Below the pieces are notes generated by a model. The model did no database searches. It was not told the origin of the DNA and saw only the letters and a program-made list of their open reading frames with translations. A program made the position numbers and the translations under genes. From DASZUK01 sp963844575 (GTDB lineage Bacteria > Actinomycetota > Acidimicrobiia > Acidimicrobiales > RAAP-2), in the NCBI GenBank assembly GCA_963844575.1, contig CAWJOU010000005.1, forward strand, positions 3,100,001 through 3,164,000: a stretch of DNA of 64,000 nucleotides, read 5' to 3'. Shown here in pieces: positions 41,395 through 50,712 of this stretch (positions within the stretch are counted from its first letter, which is position 1; the number at the start of each line of letters is the position of its first letter).

Positions 41395-41810
41395 CCGACA
41401 GGCCGGTGGTCCTGTTCTTGTGCGTCCACAACGCCGGGCGGAGCCTGGCGGCCGGGGTCCTGTTGGACCACTACGCCGAGGGTCGGGTCGACGTTCGGTC
41501 AGCCGGCTCCGAACCGGCCGACGAACGCAACCCTTCGGTGATGGCCGTCTTGGAAGAGCGCGGCCTCGACCCGGGTCACGAGCATCCAAAGCCGTTAGAC
41601 GACAACACGGTCCGGGCGGCAGACGTGGTGGTGACGATGGGCTGCGGGGACACCTGTCCGGTGTACCCCGGGAAGCGCTACCTCGACTGGCAACTCACCG
41701 ATCCGGCCGGTCTTGCGGTCGAAGACGTCCGACCCATCGTGGACGAGATCGACCGGCGGGTCCGAGAGCTGCTGAACACCTTGGGCGAAAGCACCGACGC
41801 CGTCCCCTGA
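41391..41810 (+). CDS. arsC: arsenate reductase, LMW-phosphatase type
   Basis: ArsC reduces arsenate to arsenite. The 139-residue protein has the CX5R motif CVHNAGRS (Cys11-Arg17) and the later MGCGDTCPVYPGKRYLDW, whose cysteines supply the redox relay of the thioredoxin/mycoredoxin-coupled class. The fold is that of low-molecular-weight tyrosine phosphatases. It is the last gene of arsI/cadI-aqpS-arsC, ATGA overlap with aqpS. Confidence 0.88.
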   Translation: MTDRPVVLFLCVHNAGRSLAAGVLLDHYAEGRVDVRSAGSEPADERNPSVMAVLEERGLDPGHEHPKPLDDNTVRAADVVVTMGCGDTCPVYPGKRYLDWQLTDPAGLAVEDVRPIVDEIDRRVRELLNTLGESTDAVP

Positions 41811-41866
41811 CGTCCGTCTCACCCATCGACCGGGAGATCATCAACCGACTCGGATATCTCTTACCG

Positions 41867-41910
41867 GAGGGCCCGACGTTACCGAGGGCCCGGCGTTATC
41901 GAGCGCCCGG
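41867..41910. repeat. 17-bp tandem repeat between arsC and the DEAD-box gene
   Basis: Two near-identical 17-bp units, GAGGGCCCGACGTTACC (41867-41883) and GAGGGCCCGGCGTTATC (41884-41900), are followed by a partial third. They lie in the convergent gap, and each contains the palindrome GGGCCC. Confidence 0.6.
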
Positions 41911-41927
41911 TGGTCAGCGCCGACAGG

Positions 41928-43265
41928 TCAGCCGACCGGCGCCCGGCGCGTCCGCCGACGGGGCGGGCGCCTCGGTCGCGACGTCCCGCGCCGGGTGCCG
42001 GCTGACGACTCCGCTCTCGCGCCATCGCTTCTTGCTCTCTCGCCTCTCGTGCGGTTGCCACTGGTGCCATCGCCGGCCGTGCCGACCAGCTGAGGTCCGG
42101 TGGCGAGCGATGCCAGGTCCGGCGAGGAGACGGCACCTGGCAGTCCGAGCTTGCGCTGGATGAGCTTGACCCCGGCGAGCTGGTCCTGCCCGACCAAGGA
42201 AACGACGATCCCGTCGGCACCGGCCCGGCCGGTACGGCCGGCGCGGTGCACGTAGTCGGTCGCATCGGCCGGCGGATCGAAGTGGAGGACGAGGGGGACG
42301 GCGTCGACATGGATGCCGCGCGCCGCGAGGTCGGTGGCGACCAGTACCTTGACCCGACCGGCCCGAAAGTCGGCCAAGGCCCTCTCTCGTTGGCCCTGGC
42401 TCCGGTTGCCATGAATGGCCGCGGACCGCAGACCGGACCGAGCGAGACGATCCGAGAGCCGGTCCGCGCCGCGCTTGGTGCGACAGAACACGACCGCGGG
42501 TCCGTGCGCGGCGATCGTCTTGGCGGCCACCGCCACGCGGTCACCGGATTCGACCCGCCAGAAGTGGTGATCGACCACTCCCTGCGATGTGCTGGCGGGC
42601 ACGACGTCGTGACGTACCGGATCGTGCTGATAGTCGCGGACGAGTTTGTCGACCGGTCCGTCGAGGGTGGCCGAGAAGAGCAGCACCTGGCGCGACGCGC
42701 TGGTCCGTTCGACGAGGCGCCGGACCGCCGGGAGGAAGCCCATGTCGGCCATCCGATCGGCCTCGTCGAGGACGACGATGTCCACGAACGACAGGTCGAC
42801 CGAACGCCGCTCGATCAGATCGGTGAGCCGGCCGGGGCAGGCGATCAGGATGTCGACGCCGTTTCGCAGGTCGGCCAGCTGCTTGCCGTACCCGACACCG
42901 CCGTAGATCGACGTCACCTGTACGCCGATCGCCGCGGCCAGGGGCGCCAGGTCCGACTCGATCTGGGCCGCCAGCTCCCTCGTCGGGACGAGAACGAGTG
43001 CCGACGGATGACGGCGGCCGCGCCGGCCGGGCCGCGGCCGGGCCGCGAGCCGGGTGAGGACCGCCAGCCCGAACGCCAGGGTCTTACCGGAACCGGTCGG
43101 GGCCATGCCGCAGACGTCTCGCCCGCTGAGGGCGTCGGGGAGCGTGGCGGCCTGGATGGGAAACGGCGCCGTGATGCCTCGGCGTTCGAGAACCGACGTC
43201 AGCGCCGGTGGCACGCCCAGATCGCCAAAGCGGGCAGGCGCGTCAGAAGTAGAAGGTGCGGTCAC
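41928..43265 (-). CDS. DEAD-box ATP-dependent RNA helicase
   Basis: The 445-residue protein has the helicase motifs FPIQAATLPDALSG (Q motif), MAPTGSGKT (motif I), VPTRELA (Ia), VLDEADRMADMGF (II, DEAD), LFSATL (III) and YVHRAGRTGRAG (VI). It unwinds RNA duplexes, commonly at low temperature, and a cold-shock protein gene lies 2.5 kb away. Residues after about 380 form a basic Arg/Gly/Ser-rich tail. GTG start at 43265 has GGAG upstream. It diverges from the sigma factor gene. Confidence 0.9.
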   Translation of the reverse strand: MTAPSTSDAPARFGDLGVPPALTSVLERRGITAPFPIQAATLPDALSGRDVCGMAPTGSGKTLAFGLAVLTRLAARPRPGRRGRRHPSALVLVPTRELAAQIESDLAPLAAAIGVQVTSIYGGVGYGKQLADLRNGVDILIACPGRLTDLIERRSVDLSFVDIVVLDEADRMADMGFLPAVRRLVERTSASRQVLLFSATLDGPVDKLVRDYQHDPVRHDVVPASTSQGVVDHHFWRVESGDRVAVAAKTIAAHGPAVVFCRTKRGADRLSDRLARSGLRSAAIHGNRSQGQRERALADFRAGRVKVLVATDLAARGIHVDAVPLVLHFDPPADATDYVHRAGRTGRAGADGIVVSLVGQDQLAGVKLIQRKLGLPGAVSSPDLASLATGPQLVGTAGDGTSGNRTRGERARSDGARAESSAGTRRGTSRPRRPPRRRTRRAPVG

Positions 43266-43527
43266 AAGACTCCAGTCGGTCCTAAGGAAAAGATGGCCGA
43301 CTCGATGCACGTCTCGTGGGCCCTGGCCGGCTATGAACGCCGGCCGCCAGCGGGCATCGGCCCGTGGCTTCGACGCTTACGGTAGCAGGGCGGCCGGCCG
43401 GTTCGGACCACCGTCGCATTCGGTAGCGTTGCGTTGCCGCGCACTCGCCGGGCGGACGACCCGGATCCGTCGCCGAAGCAGCGAGACTGTTTGGCTCCGA
43501 GGCCGGGATATCCAGAGACGAGGGCCG

Positions 43528-44442
<915 letters not shown>

Positions 44443-44744
44443 ACTGACGGACCGGCGCCGCCGGGGCACCGGCGACCGCAGGGCTGCATCAGCGCGACCG
44501 TCGGCCGGTCGCCCGGTCTGTACGACATGCGACGGCTTCGACTGGTACGGTGGAGTAGTCGCCGCCCTTGGAGCTGGCGTGGCCGTTCGAGATCTTCCCG
44601 AGTTGGCCCAATTCGAACGGAGCCCGACATCCTCAAGTGCCTTTCCGAACCCCTTCGGGGCTACTCGGTCGTGGCGTGTCCCGGATCAGGGCATGTCGCT
44701 GACGTCGCCCCGTGGCGACACGTTGCTGCGACCGGAGCTTTCTG
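44443..44744. other. intergenic region after the sigma factor gene
   Basis: No gene is supported. Short hairpins such as GTCGCC-ccgt-GGCGAC (44705-44720 region) and a CCCC-ttc-GGGG turn near 44655 are present, which could end sigma-gene transcription, but no T-run follows. The start of the next gene has CCGGAG upstream. Confidence 0.3.
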
Positions 44745-44990
44745 ATGGCCACTTCCGTGCAAAAGCGCCAGCGCGAGCAGCAGAAGCTGGAAAAAGCTCA
44801 GGCCAAGGCCGCACGCAAGGTCGCTCGGCAGATGCCGGCCGAGCCACTGGAGAACGCCGCTCACCGGAGCGAGGCCGAGCTCATCGAGGATCTACAGGCG
44901 CTCCATCGGGCGTTCGAGGCCGGCGACGTGTCGCCGGAGGACTTCGAGGAGCACCGGGATCGTCTGCAAGCACAGTTCGCACTACTTTGA
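44745..44990 (+). CDS. small charged helical protein (81 aa)
   Basis: The 81-residue protein starts MATSVQKRQREQQKLEKAQ, a Lys/Arg/Gln-rich helix, followed by an acidic half with EAELIEDLQALHRAFEAGD. GGAG precedes the ATG by about 9 nt. It looks like a coiled-coil or short RNA-associated protein. No family recognised. It is the first of three small genes running to the cold-shock gene. Confidence 0.6.
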   Translation: MATSVQKRQREQQKLEKAQAKAARKVARQMPAEPLENAAHRSEAELIEDLQALHRAFEAGDVSPEDFEEHRDRLQAQFALL

Positions 44991-45058
44991 TGACGACCGG
45001 GATCTGATGACGACTCGAACGACCATCCAGGGCGGTTCACCCCTGTCAGGGGGAGATC

Positions 45059-45427
45059 ATGCCTAGGCATACGCACGCCAAACCGTCGCAGAAACGTTCG
45101 GAGCCGCGTGATCGAAAGGGATCGTCGGGACGACGACTGCCGACGCAGGATCTCGACGCGCAGGTGCTCAGCCTTCGTGAGGCGGGCACCTCTTACTCCG
45201 CCATCGCTCGCCGGCTGGAGCTGAGCCGGGCGACGGACGCCCATCGGAGCTTCATCCGGGCCCTCGGGTCTCAAGACGGCGCCCATCGTCGCCAGCTGGT
45301 CGACAACGAGGTGGCTCGGCTCGACCAGCTCGAGCAGCGCATCCGCGACCGAGATGCCCCCGACGCCGCCAAGATCGAACGCCGGCTGCGAGGCGTGACC
45401 AATCTCCGAGAAGCCGTACGACAGTGA
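45059..45427 (+). CDS. small HTH-like protein (122 aa)
   Basis: A GGGGGAGATC site precedes the ATG. The N-terminal 30 residues are basic. AQVLSLREAGTSYSAIARRL (20 residues, about 34-53) looks like a helix-turn-helix of the type found in transposase and phage regulators. The C-terminal half is charged and helical. It overlaps the next gene by 4 bp (GTGA). No named family. Confidence 0.6.
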   Translation: MPRHTHAKPSQKRSEPRDRKGSSGRRLPTQDLDAQVLSLREAGTSYSAIARRLELSRATDAHRSFIRALGSQDGAHRRQLVDNEVARLDQLEQRIRDRDAPDAAKIERRLRGVTNLREAVRQ

Positions 45428-45723
45428 CCTCGCTGCCCCCGGGGTCGCCCTGTGTCCTTTGCGGCCAGTTGGCCACCGCCTCGATCGATCCGCCGAGACG
45501 GACCCTCGAGCGCGGGGCGGACCCGAGCGATCAGTCCTACTCGGTCACGGTCATCCTGCCCGACGTCCTGCTCTGCACCGACGACGGGCTTCGCGTTCGC
45601 GAAGGGGACCTGCTCGTCGGGTGGTGCGACGACGAGGACTGCCGAACCTACGGGGAAGTTGGCAAGGCCTCGGCCTGCGGTCATGACTACGAGAAGCTCG
45701 CCACGGGCAAGCCCTCGAAATAG
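45424..45723 (+). CDS. small cysteine-containing protein (99 aa)
   Basis: The 99-residue protein has CVLCG near residue 10 and WCDDEDC, then CGHDY near the end, so it may form a zinc site. It starts at a GTG overlapping the preceding gene's stop, so both are co-translated. Function unknown. It ends 35 bp before the cold-shock gene. Confidence 0.6.
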   Translation: MTSLPPGSPCVLCGQLATASIDPPRRTLERGADPSDQSYSVTVILPDVLLCTDDGLRVREGDLLVGWCDDEDCRTYGEVGKASACGHDYEKLATGKPSK

Positions 45724-45758
45724 CTGTCAGTAAACAACAGAAGAAAGAGATAGAAAAA

Positions 45759-45962
45759 ATGGCAACTGGAACGGTGAAGTTCTTCAACAGCGAAAAGGGC
45801 TTCGGGTTCATTACGCCGGCCTCGGGTGACAAGGACGTCTTCGTCCACTTCTCCAACGTGGTGGGTGACGGGTTCAAGAACCTCGAGGACGGCCAGCAGG
45901 TCGAGTTCGACGTGGCCGAGGGGCGCAAGGGCCCCGAGGCGCAGAACGTCCGGCCTCTCTAG
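45759..45962 (+). CDS. cspA: cold-shock protein (CspA family)
   Basis: The 67-residue OB-fold protein has the nucleic-acid-binding motifs KFFNSEKGFGFI (RNP1) and VFVHFSNVV (RNP2). It binds RNA or ssDNA as a chaperone. AAGAAAGAG lies 8-20 nt upstream of the ATG, in an unusually AT-rich short leader. It is followed by a perfect 15-bp hairpin. Confidence 0.95.
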   Translation: MATGTVKFFNSEKGFGFITPASGDKDVFVHFSNVVGDGFKNLEDGQQVEFDVAEGRKGPEAQNVRPL

Positions 45963-45972
45963 CCAAGCCGCG

Positions 45973-46007
45973 GTCGGCAAGGCCCGGTTCGTCCGGGCCT
46001 TGCCGAC
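45973..46007 (+). terminator. perfect 15-bp hairpin after cspA
   Basis: GTCGGCAAGGCCCGG (45973-45987) and its exact complement (45993-46007) flank a 5-base loop (ttcgt), 10 bp after the cspA stop. No T-run follows; such hairpins without a T-tract are common terminators or 3'-end protectors in high-GC actinobacteria. Confidence 0.75.
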
Positions 46008-46137
46008 ACGGCGCGGCAGCGCGCTCGGGTCCGGCTCACGACGAGTTCCCGGCGGGCTCCCGACATAGGGCTGCGGCGGCTAAACCCTTTGCTGATGATT
46101 TTCGGTGCCGCGGTACAGCCACAGGACGGGAGAACCG

Positions 46138-47190
46138 GTGCAGACGGTCATCAGACGATCGGAGCCGGCGGACGACTTCCGCACGCTCGCCGTCCAGGTC
46201 CGGGCGGCCGGGCTCCTCGATAGACGGCTCGGTTACTACTGGGCCAAGATCGTCCTCACCGTCGGGGCGTTTGCCCTCGGGTGGGCAGCTTTCTTCGCCC
46301 TGGATGCCTCGTGGGCCGTTCTGGCCGTCGCGGTGTTCCTCGGCCTGGTCCAGACCCAGCTCGGCTTCCTCGGCCATGACGCCGGGCACGGGCAGGTCTT
46401 CGCCTCCCGGCGATCCAACCGGCTCCTCGGTCTGGCCGTCGGAAACGGGCTGATCGGGTTGAGCTACGGCTGGTGGGTGGTCAAGCACAGCGCCCACCAC
46501 GCCCACCCCAACGAGCTGGACCGTGATCCAGACGTCGGCGTCGGCCTGATCGGGGTTGGCAGTGCCGACGGAGCCGATGGTGGGGGCCGGGGTCTCGCCG
46601 GTTGGCTCACACGATGGCACGTGGAGCTCTTCTTCCCGCTCATGCTGCTCCGAAGCACGGGACTCTACGTGTCCGGCGGCATCGATTTGTTCCGCCGCCG
46701 GAATCGCGGCGCACTGGTCGAGCTGCTCGTGATCACCGCCTACGCCGCGTTCTACCTGACGGTGGTGTTCTGGGCGCTCCCCCCCTTGGAGGCGATCATC
46801 TTCATCGCGGTGCACCAGGCCGTCTTCTCGTTCTACCTGGGGTGCAGCTTCGCCCCCAACCACAAGGGCATGCGCATCATCGAGGAGAGCTCCGGGATGA
46901 GCTTTGCCGAACGCCAGGTCGTGACCGCTCGCAACGTCGCCGGCGGCCGATGCACTGGTTTCGTCCTCGGCGGCCTCAACTACCAGATCGAGCACCACCT
47001 CTTCCCGACCATGCCCCGACCGAACCTGGCGCGCGCCCAGGATCTCGTCCGGGCGTTCTGCGTCGAGAGCGGTTACGGCTACTGCGAGGAACGCGCCATC
47101 GATTCCTACCGGCAGGCGACCGGACGCCCACCGGCATCCCGGCCCCACCGTCGTTCGGCACTGGCGCTGGACGGGCAGCAATCGCCCTGA
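46138..47190 (+). CDS. membrane fatty acid desaturase
   Basis: The 350-residue protein has three histidine boxes: HDAGHG (about 80-85), HSAHHAHP (about 116-123) and QIEHHLF (about 283-289). These bind the di-iron centre of acyl-lipid/acyl-CoA desaturases. Four to six membrane segments are visible. GTG 46138 follows GACGGGAG; an earlier GTG at 46105 lacks such a site. Neighbouring cold-shock gene suggests, but does not prove, a role in membrane fluidity. Confidence 0.88.
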   Translation: MQTVIRRSEPADDFRTLAVQVRAAGLLDRRLGYYWAKIVLTVGAFALGWAAFFALDASWAVLAVAVFLGLVQTQLGFLGHDAGHGQVFASRRSNRLLGLAVGNGLIGLSYGWWVVKHSAHHAHPNELDRDPDVGVGLIGVGSADGADGGGRGLAGWLTRWHVELFFPLMLLRSTGLYVSGGIDLFRRRNRGALVELLVITAYAAFYLTVVFWALPPLEAIIFIAVHQAVFSFYLGCSFAPNHKGMRIIEESSGMSFAERQVVTARNVAGGRCTGFVLGGLNYQIEHHLFPTMPRPNLARAQDLVRAFCVESGYGYCEERAIDSYRQATGRPPASRPHRRSALALDGQQSP

Positions 47191-47240
47191 TCGCCCTCGT
47201 CGAACGACGTCGCCGCCGACCGCCTTTCTCTTTCGGATAG

Positions 47241-47260
47241 GGTACTCTACGTCAAGTACC
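47241..47260. promoter_or_regulatory. 20-bp palindrome upstream of padR, probable operator
   Basis: GGTACT-ctacgtca-AGTACC has perfect 6-bp arms with an 8-bp spacer, 24 bp before the padR ATG. Arm and spacer lengths suit a PadR dimer, and its position fits autoregulation. Confidence 0.55.
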
Positions 47261-47283
47261 ACGAATAGGAGAGGCCATCGGCG

Positions 47284-47931
47284 ATGCCACGCAACCGGAG
47301 CAACCCGCTCGCCCTGGCCGTGCTCATCTGCCTCTACGAGCGGCCGATGCACCCGTACGAGATCGCGACGACGCTACGCCAGCGCAACAAGCAGGAGAGC
47401 GTCCGGCTGAACTACGGCTCGCTCTACTCGGTCGTCGGATCGCTCGAACGCCGCGGGTTGATCTCACCGAAGGAGACCGAGCGGGACGGACGGCTCCCGG
47501 AGCGGACGATCTACGAGCTGACCGAACCGGGCCGTATCGAGATCCAGGACTGGATGACCGATCTCGTCTCGGTCCCGGTGAAGGAGTACCCGGAGTTCGA
47601 GGCCGCGCTGTCGTTCCTGCCCGCGCTGGCGCCGGACGAGGTCGTCGACCTGCTCGACGAACGGGCCCGCCGCCTCGAGCTCTCCCTCGCCCAGATCGAC
47701 GCCAGCCGTGAGGTGATGGAGAAGCAGGAGCTGCCTCGGCTGTTCTGGATCGAGGACGAGTTCGTCCGGGTACTGCGGGAGGCCGAGCTCGGCTACGTCC
47801 GGCGGCTGGCCGCCGAGATCGCCGCGGGGACGCTGGAGGGGACGGACTGGTGGCGGCAGATCCATGACGATCCGGCCCACGCCATCCTGGCGCCCGGCGC
47901 TGCCCCGTCGGACCGGCCCGGCCGGCGATGA
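47284..47931 (+). CDS. PadR-family transcriptional regulator
   Basis: The 215-residue protein has the PadR winged-helix start NPLALAVLICLYERPMHPYE, then LNYGSLYSVVGSLERRGLI and RTIYELTEPGR, with a helical C-terminal half. It heads a PadR-ABC exporter unit and likely represses it, as PadR regulators of drug exporters do. A 20-bp palindrome lies just upstream. Confidence 0.88.
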   Translation: MPRNRSNPLALAVLICLYERPMHPYEIATTLRQRNKQESVRLNYGSLYSVVGSLERRGLISPKETERDGRLPERTIYELTEPGRIEIQDWMTDLVSVPVKEYPEFEAALSFLPALAPDEVVDLLDERARRLELSLAQIDASREVMEKQELPRLFWIEDEFVRVLREAELGYVRRLAAEIAAGTLEGTDWWRQIHDDPAHAILAPGAAPSDRPGRR

Positions 47932-47995
47932 CGGCGATGCCTGCGATGACGGCGACGCGGACGAAGAGAACGGCAACGACGAGCGAGGTGCAGCG

Positions 47996-49003
47996 GTGAC
48001 GGCAGTAGACGACGAGGTGATCTCGACGCGGGACCTGCGCAAGCAGTTCCGCTCCAAGAAGGGCCCGGTCGACGCGGTGCGGGGCGTGAGCTTCGACGTC
48101 CACCGGGGAGAGATCTTCGGCTTCCTCGGCCCGAACGGGGCGGGGAAGACGACGACGATGCGGATGCTGACGACGCTCCTGCCGATCGAGGAAGGCACGG
48201 CGACGGTGACCGGCGTCGACGTGGCCCGGGAGCCGCAGACCGTTCGGGAACGCATCGGCTACGTGAGCCAGTTGGGTGGGGCGGACGAGCTGGCGACCGG
48301 GCGGGAGAACCTCATCCTGCAGGGGCGCCTCTACGGCGACGGCCTGGCGACGGTGACGGCGCGGGCGGACCGGCTGATGGACATCCTCGACCTCTCAGAG
48401 TTCGCGGCGCGACGGGTCAAGACGTACTCGGGCGGCCAGCGCCGCCGGCTCGACGTCGCGCTCGGCATCGTGCACGAGCCCCAGGTCCTCTTCCTCGACG
48501 AGCCGAGCACCGGGCTCGACCCGCAGAACCGGGCGAACCTCTGGGAGCACATCGAAGAACTGCGCCAGCTCGGGACGACGATCTTCCTGACGACGCACTA
48601 CCTCGAAGAGGCCGACGCCCTCTGCGACCGGCTCGTCATCATGGACCACGGCGAGGTCGTCGCCGAGGGGACGCCGCGCGATCTCAAGCGCGACGTGTCC
48701 GGCGACTCGGTCGTCCTCGACCTCCACGCGGACGACGGGACGCTGGCGCGAGCCCGTGATGTCGTCGTCGCGGAGCCGTACGTGCGGGAGCTCAGCCTCG
48801 ACGGCACGCAGCTCCGCTGCTACGTCGAGGACGGCGGTACGGCGCTGCCGTCGCTCCTCCGGCTGCTCGACCGCGAACAGATCGGGCTGCGTTCGATGCA
48901 GCTCTCGGAGCCGACGCTCGACGACGTCTTCCTACGCCATACCGGCCGGTCGCTGCGCGACGCCGGTGCCGGCAGCGGCAGCGGTAAGGGGGCGGCGGCA
49001 TGA
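47996..49003 (+). CDS. ABC exporter ATP-binding protein (DrrA-like)
   Basis: The 335-residue protein has Walker A GPNGAGKTTT, signature TYSGGQRRRLDVALGIV, Walker B LFLDEPSTGLDP and a switch His in LTTHYLEEAD. The C-terminal extension with LDDVFLRHTGRSLRD is characteristic of DrrA/daunorubicin-type exporters. GTG at 47996 matches the usual start; the frame opens further upstream without a ribosome-binding site. It pairs with the permease that overlaps by 4 bp. Confidence 0.92.
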   Translation: MTAVDDEVISTRDLRKQFRSKKGPVDAVRGVSFDVHRGEIFGFLGPNGAGKTTTMRMLTTLLPIEEGTATVTGVDVAREPQTVRERIGYVSQLGGADELATGRENLILQGRLYGDGLATVTARADRLMDILDLSEFAARRVKTYSGGQRRRLDVALGIVHEPQVLFLDEPSTGLDPQNRANLWEHIEELRQLGTTIFLTTHYLEEADALCDRLVIMDHGEVVAEGTPRDLKRDVSGDSVVLDLHADDGTLARARDVVVAEPYVRELSLDGTQLRCYVEDGGTALPSLLRLLDREQIGLRSMQLSEPTLDDVFLRHTGRSLRDAGAGSGSGKGAAA

Positions 49004-49761
49004 AGGGCCTGCGGGACATCGGTCTCCTCTACCGCCGTTACACGATCCAGATGCTGCGGAACCCGGTTTGGCTGATCGTCGGCTTCTCGACGCCGATCCT
49101 CTACCTCGTGCTGTTCACGCCGCTGCTCAAGCACGTCGTCGGCATCCCCGGCTTCCCGACAGGCACGGCCCTCCAGATCTTCCTGCCGGGGATCCTCTCG
49201 CTGTTGGCGTTCGCCAGCGGGTCGAGCATGGGCTTCAGCACGATCTTCGAGCTGCAGTCCGGGTTCCTCGAACGGCTCCGGGTGACGCCGGCGAGCCGCT
49301 TCGCCATCCTCTTCGGCCCGATCCTCTCCGGGCTGACGATGATGATGGTCTTCGACGCGGTCGTCGTGGCGATCGGTGCCGCGTTCGGCTTCCACATCGA
49401 CTGGGCCGGGCTCGTCGTCCTGGCGGTCCTGCTGGCGGTGCTGGCAACGCTGATGGCCGCGTTCTCGGTGGCCATGGCGCTCGAGACGAAGGAGATCTCG
49501 AGCTTCGCCGCGGTCATCAACGGGATGAACCTGCCGCTGCTGCTGCTGGCCGGCGTCCTGCTGCCGATCTCGCTCGGCCCGCTATGGATGCGCGTCCTCG
49601 CCCATTTCAACCCGCTCTACTACCTCGTCGCCGCGTCGCGGGTGCTCGCGGTCGGCGACTTCGGCAACGACGCGGTTTGGCAGGCGTTCGCGGTGCTCGT
49701 CCCGCTGTGTGTCGTGGTACTGCTCTGGGCGACGCGGGTCTTTCGGCGGGCGGTCGCCTGA
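49000..49761 (+). CDS. ABC-2 type exporter permease (DrrB-like)
   Basis: The 253-residue membrane protein has six hydrophobic segments and the ABC-2 motif FGFHIDWAGLVVLAVLLAVL near the middle. It begins with RDIGLLYRRYTIQMLRNPVW, the usual DrrB-type cytosolic start. It would export a drug or lipid with the ATPase encoded just upstream (ATGA overlap). Confidence 0.88.
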   Translation: MKGLRDIGLLYRRYTIQMLRNPVWLIVGFSTPILYLVLFTPLLKHVVGIPGFPTGTALQIFLPGILSLLAFASGSSMGFSTIFELQSGFLERLRVTPASRFAILFGPILSGLTMMMVFDAVVVAIGAAFGFHIDWAGLVVLAVLLAVLATLMAAFSVAMALETKEISSFAAVINGMNLPLLLLAGVLLPISLGPLWMRVLAHFNPLYYLVAASRVLAVGDFGNDAVWQAFAVLVPLCVVVLLWATRVFRRAVA

Positions 49762-49829
49762 CGGCGAGTGGTTCGTCCCACGCCATCGGCCGACGACCGA
49801 CGACGGACGACCGACGACGGATGGCCGGG

Positions 49830-50630
49830 CTACCGGTTCTCGACGACGCGGTACCGCCGGGCGGCGAGCGACGGGTTCTTCGCTCGTACGTCGTCGAGCC
49901 GGTGGCGGTCAAGATCGGCGGTGATCAGACCGTCCTGTTCGCCGAGGGCGGCGAGGGTCACGCCCATCGGGTCGACGATCATGCTGGCGCCGGCGCCGAT
50001 CGGCCCGGCCTGGTCGGCACCGACGACGAAGACGGTGTTCTCGATGGCCCTCGCCCGTAGGAGCGTGGTCCAGTGGTCCTCCTTGAGCGGGCCGGCAGCC
50101 CACTGGGCGGGGACGAGCACGACGTCGGCACCGGCGTCGACGAGGCGGCGGCTCGTCTCGGGAAAGCGGAGGTCGTAACAGGTCTGCGCGCCGACGCGCA
50201 GGCCGTCGACGACGAACGTGTCGGCCGCGCCGAGCTCGCCGGCGAGCACCCACTCGGACTCGCGGTAGCCGAACGCGTCATAGAGGTGGACCTTGCGGTA
50301 GCAGCCGGCGAGCGTCCCGCTCGGGTCGACGTAGATCAAGGTGTTGTGGACCCTGGACGCATCGGCGATCGCCTCGACGATGCCGACGACGATCCACAGC
50401 TCGTGGCGAGCCGCCGCGGCCGCCACCCGTCGCACGAACGGACCGTCCAGCCGCTCCGCGTGCTCGACGAGGTCACGCCCCGGGCTGGCGACGCTGTACG
50501 ACGTGTACTCCGGCAGGACGAGGAGCCGGGCCCCGGCCCGGGCCGCCTGTTCGGCGAATTCGTCGACCGCGGCGACGTTGCTCTCCGGGTCGGGCCCCGG
50601 CGCGAACTGGGCGGCGGCGACGGTGACCAT
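49830..50630 (-). CDS. carbon-nitrogen hydrolase (nitrilase superfamily)
   Basis: The 266-residue enzyme has the Glu-Lys-Cys triad: LPEYTSY (Glu), YRKVHLYDAFG (Lys) and QTCYDLRFPE (Cys). A second conserved Glu lies in GPLKEDHWTT. It likely hydrolyses an amide such as a deaminated glutathione/omega-amidase substrate. A 56-bp stretch at its 5' end (50618-50673) is repeated at 53108-53163. It converges on the ABC permease, 68 bp apart. Confidence 0.88.
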   Translation of the reverse strand: MVTVAAAQFAPGPDPESNVAAVDEFAEQAARAGARLLVLPEYTSYSVASPGRDLVEHAERLDGPFVRRVAAAAARHELWIVVGIVEAIADASRVHNTLIYVDPSGTLAGCYRKVHLYDAFGYRESEWVLAGELGAADTFVVDGLRVGAQTCYDLRFPETSRRLVDAGADVVLVPAQWAAGPLKEDHWTTLLRARAIENTVFVVGADQAGPIGAGASMIVDPMGVTLAALGEQDGLITADLDRHRLDDVRAKNPSLAARRYRVVENR

Positions 50631-50712
50631 CGACGCGTTCTACCAGACTGGCGTCGGCCAAGCCATCGCCGCGTCCCGGCCGTCCGTCACCTGCATCGAG
50701 ATGCCCCCAGGT

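Noticed and set aside
49788..49822. short CGACGACCGACGACGGA-like repeats between the ABC permease and nitrilase genes
   Set aside because: Two short imperfect copies only; explained by simple-sequence bias.
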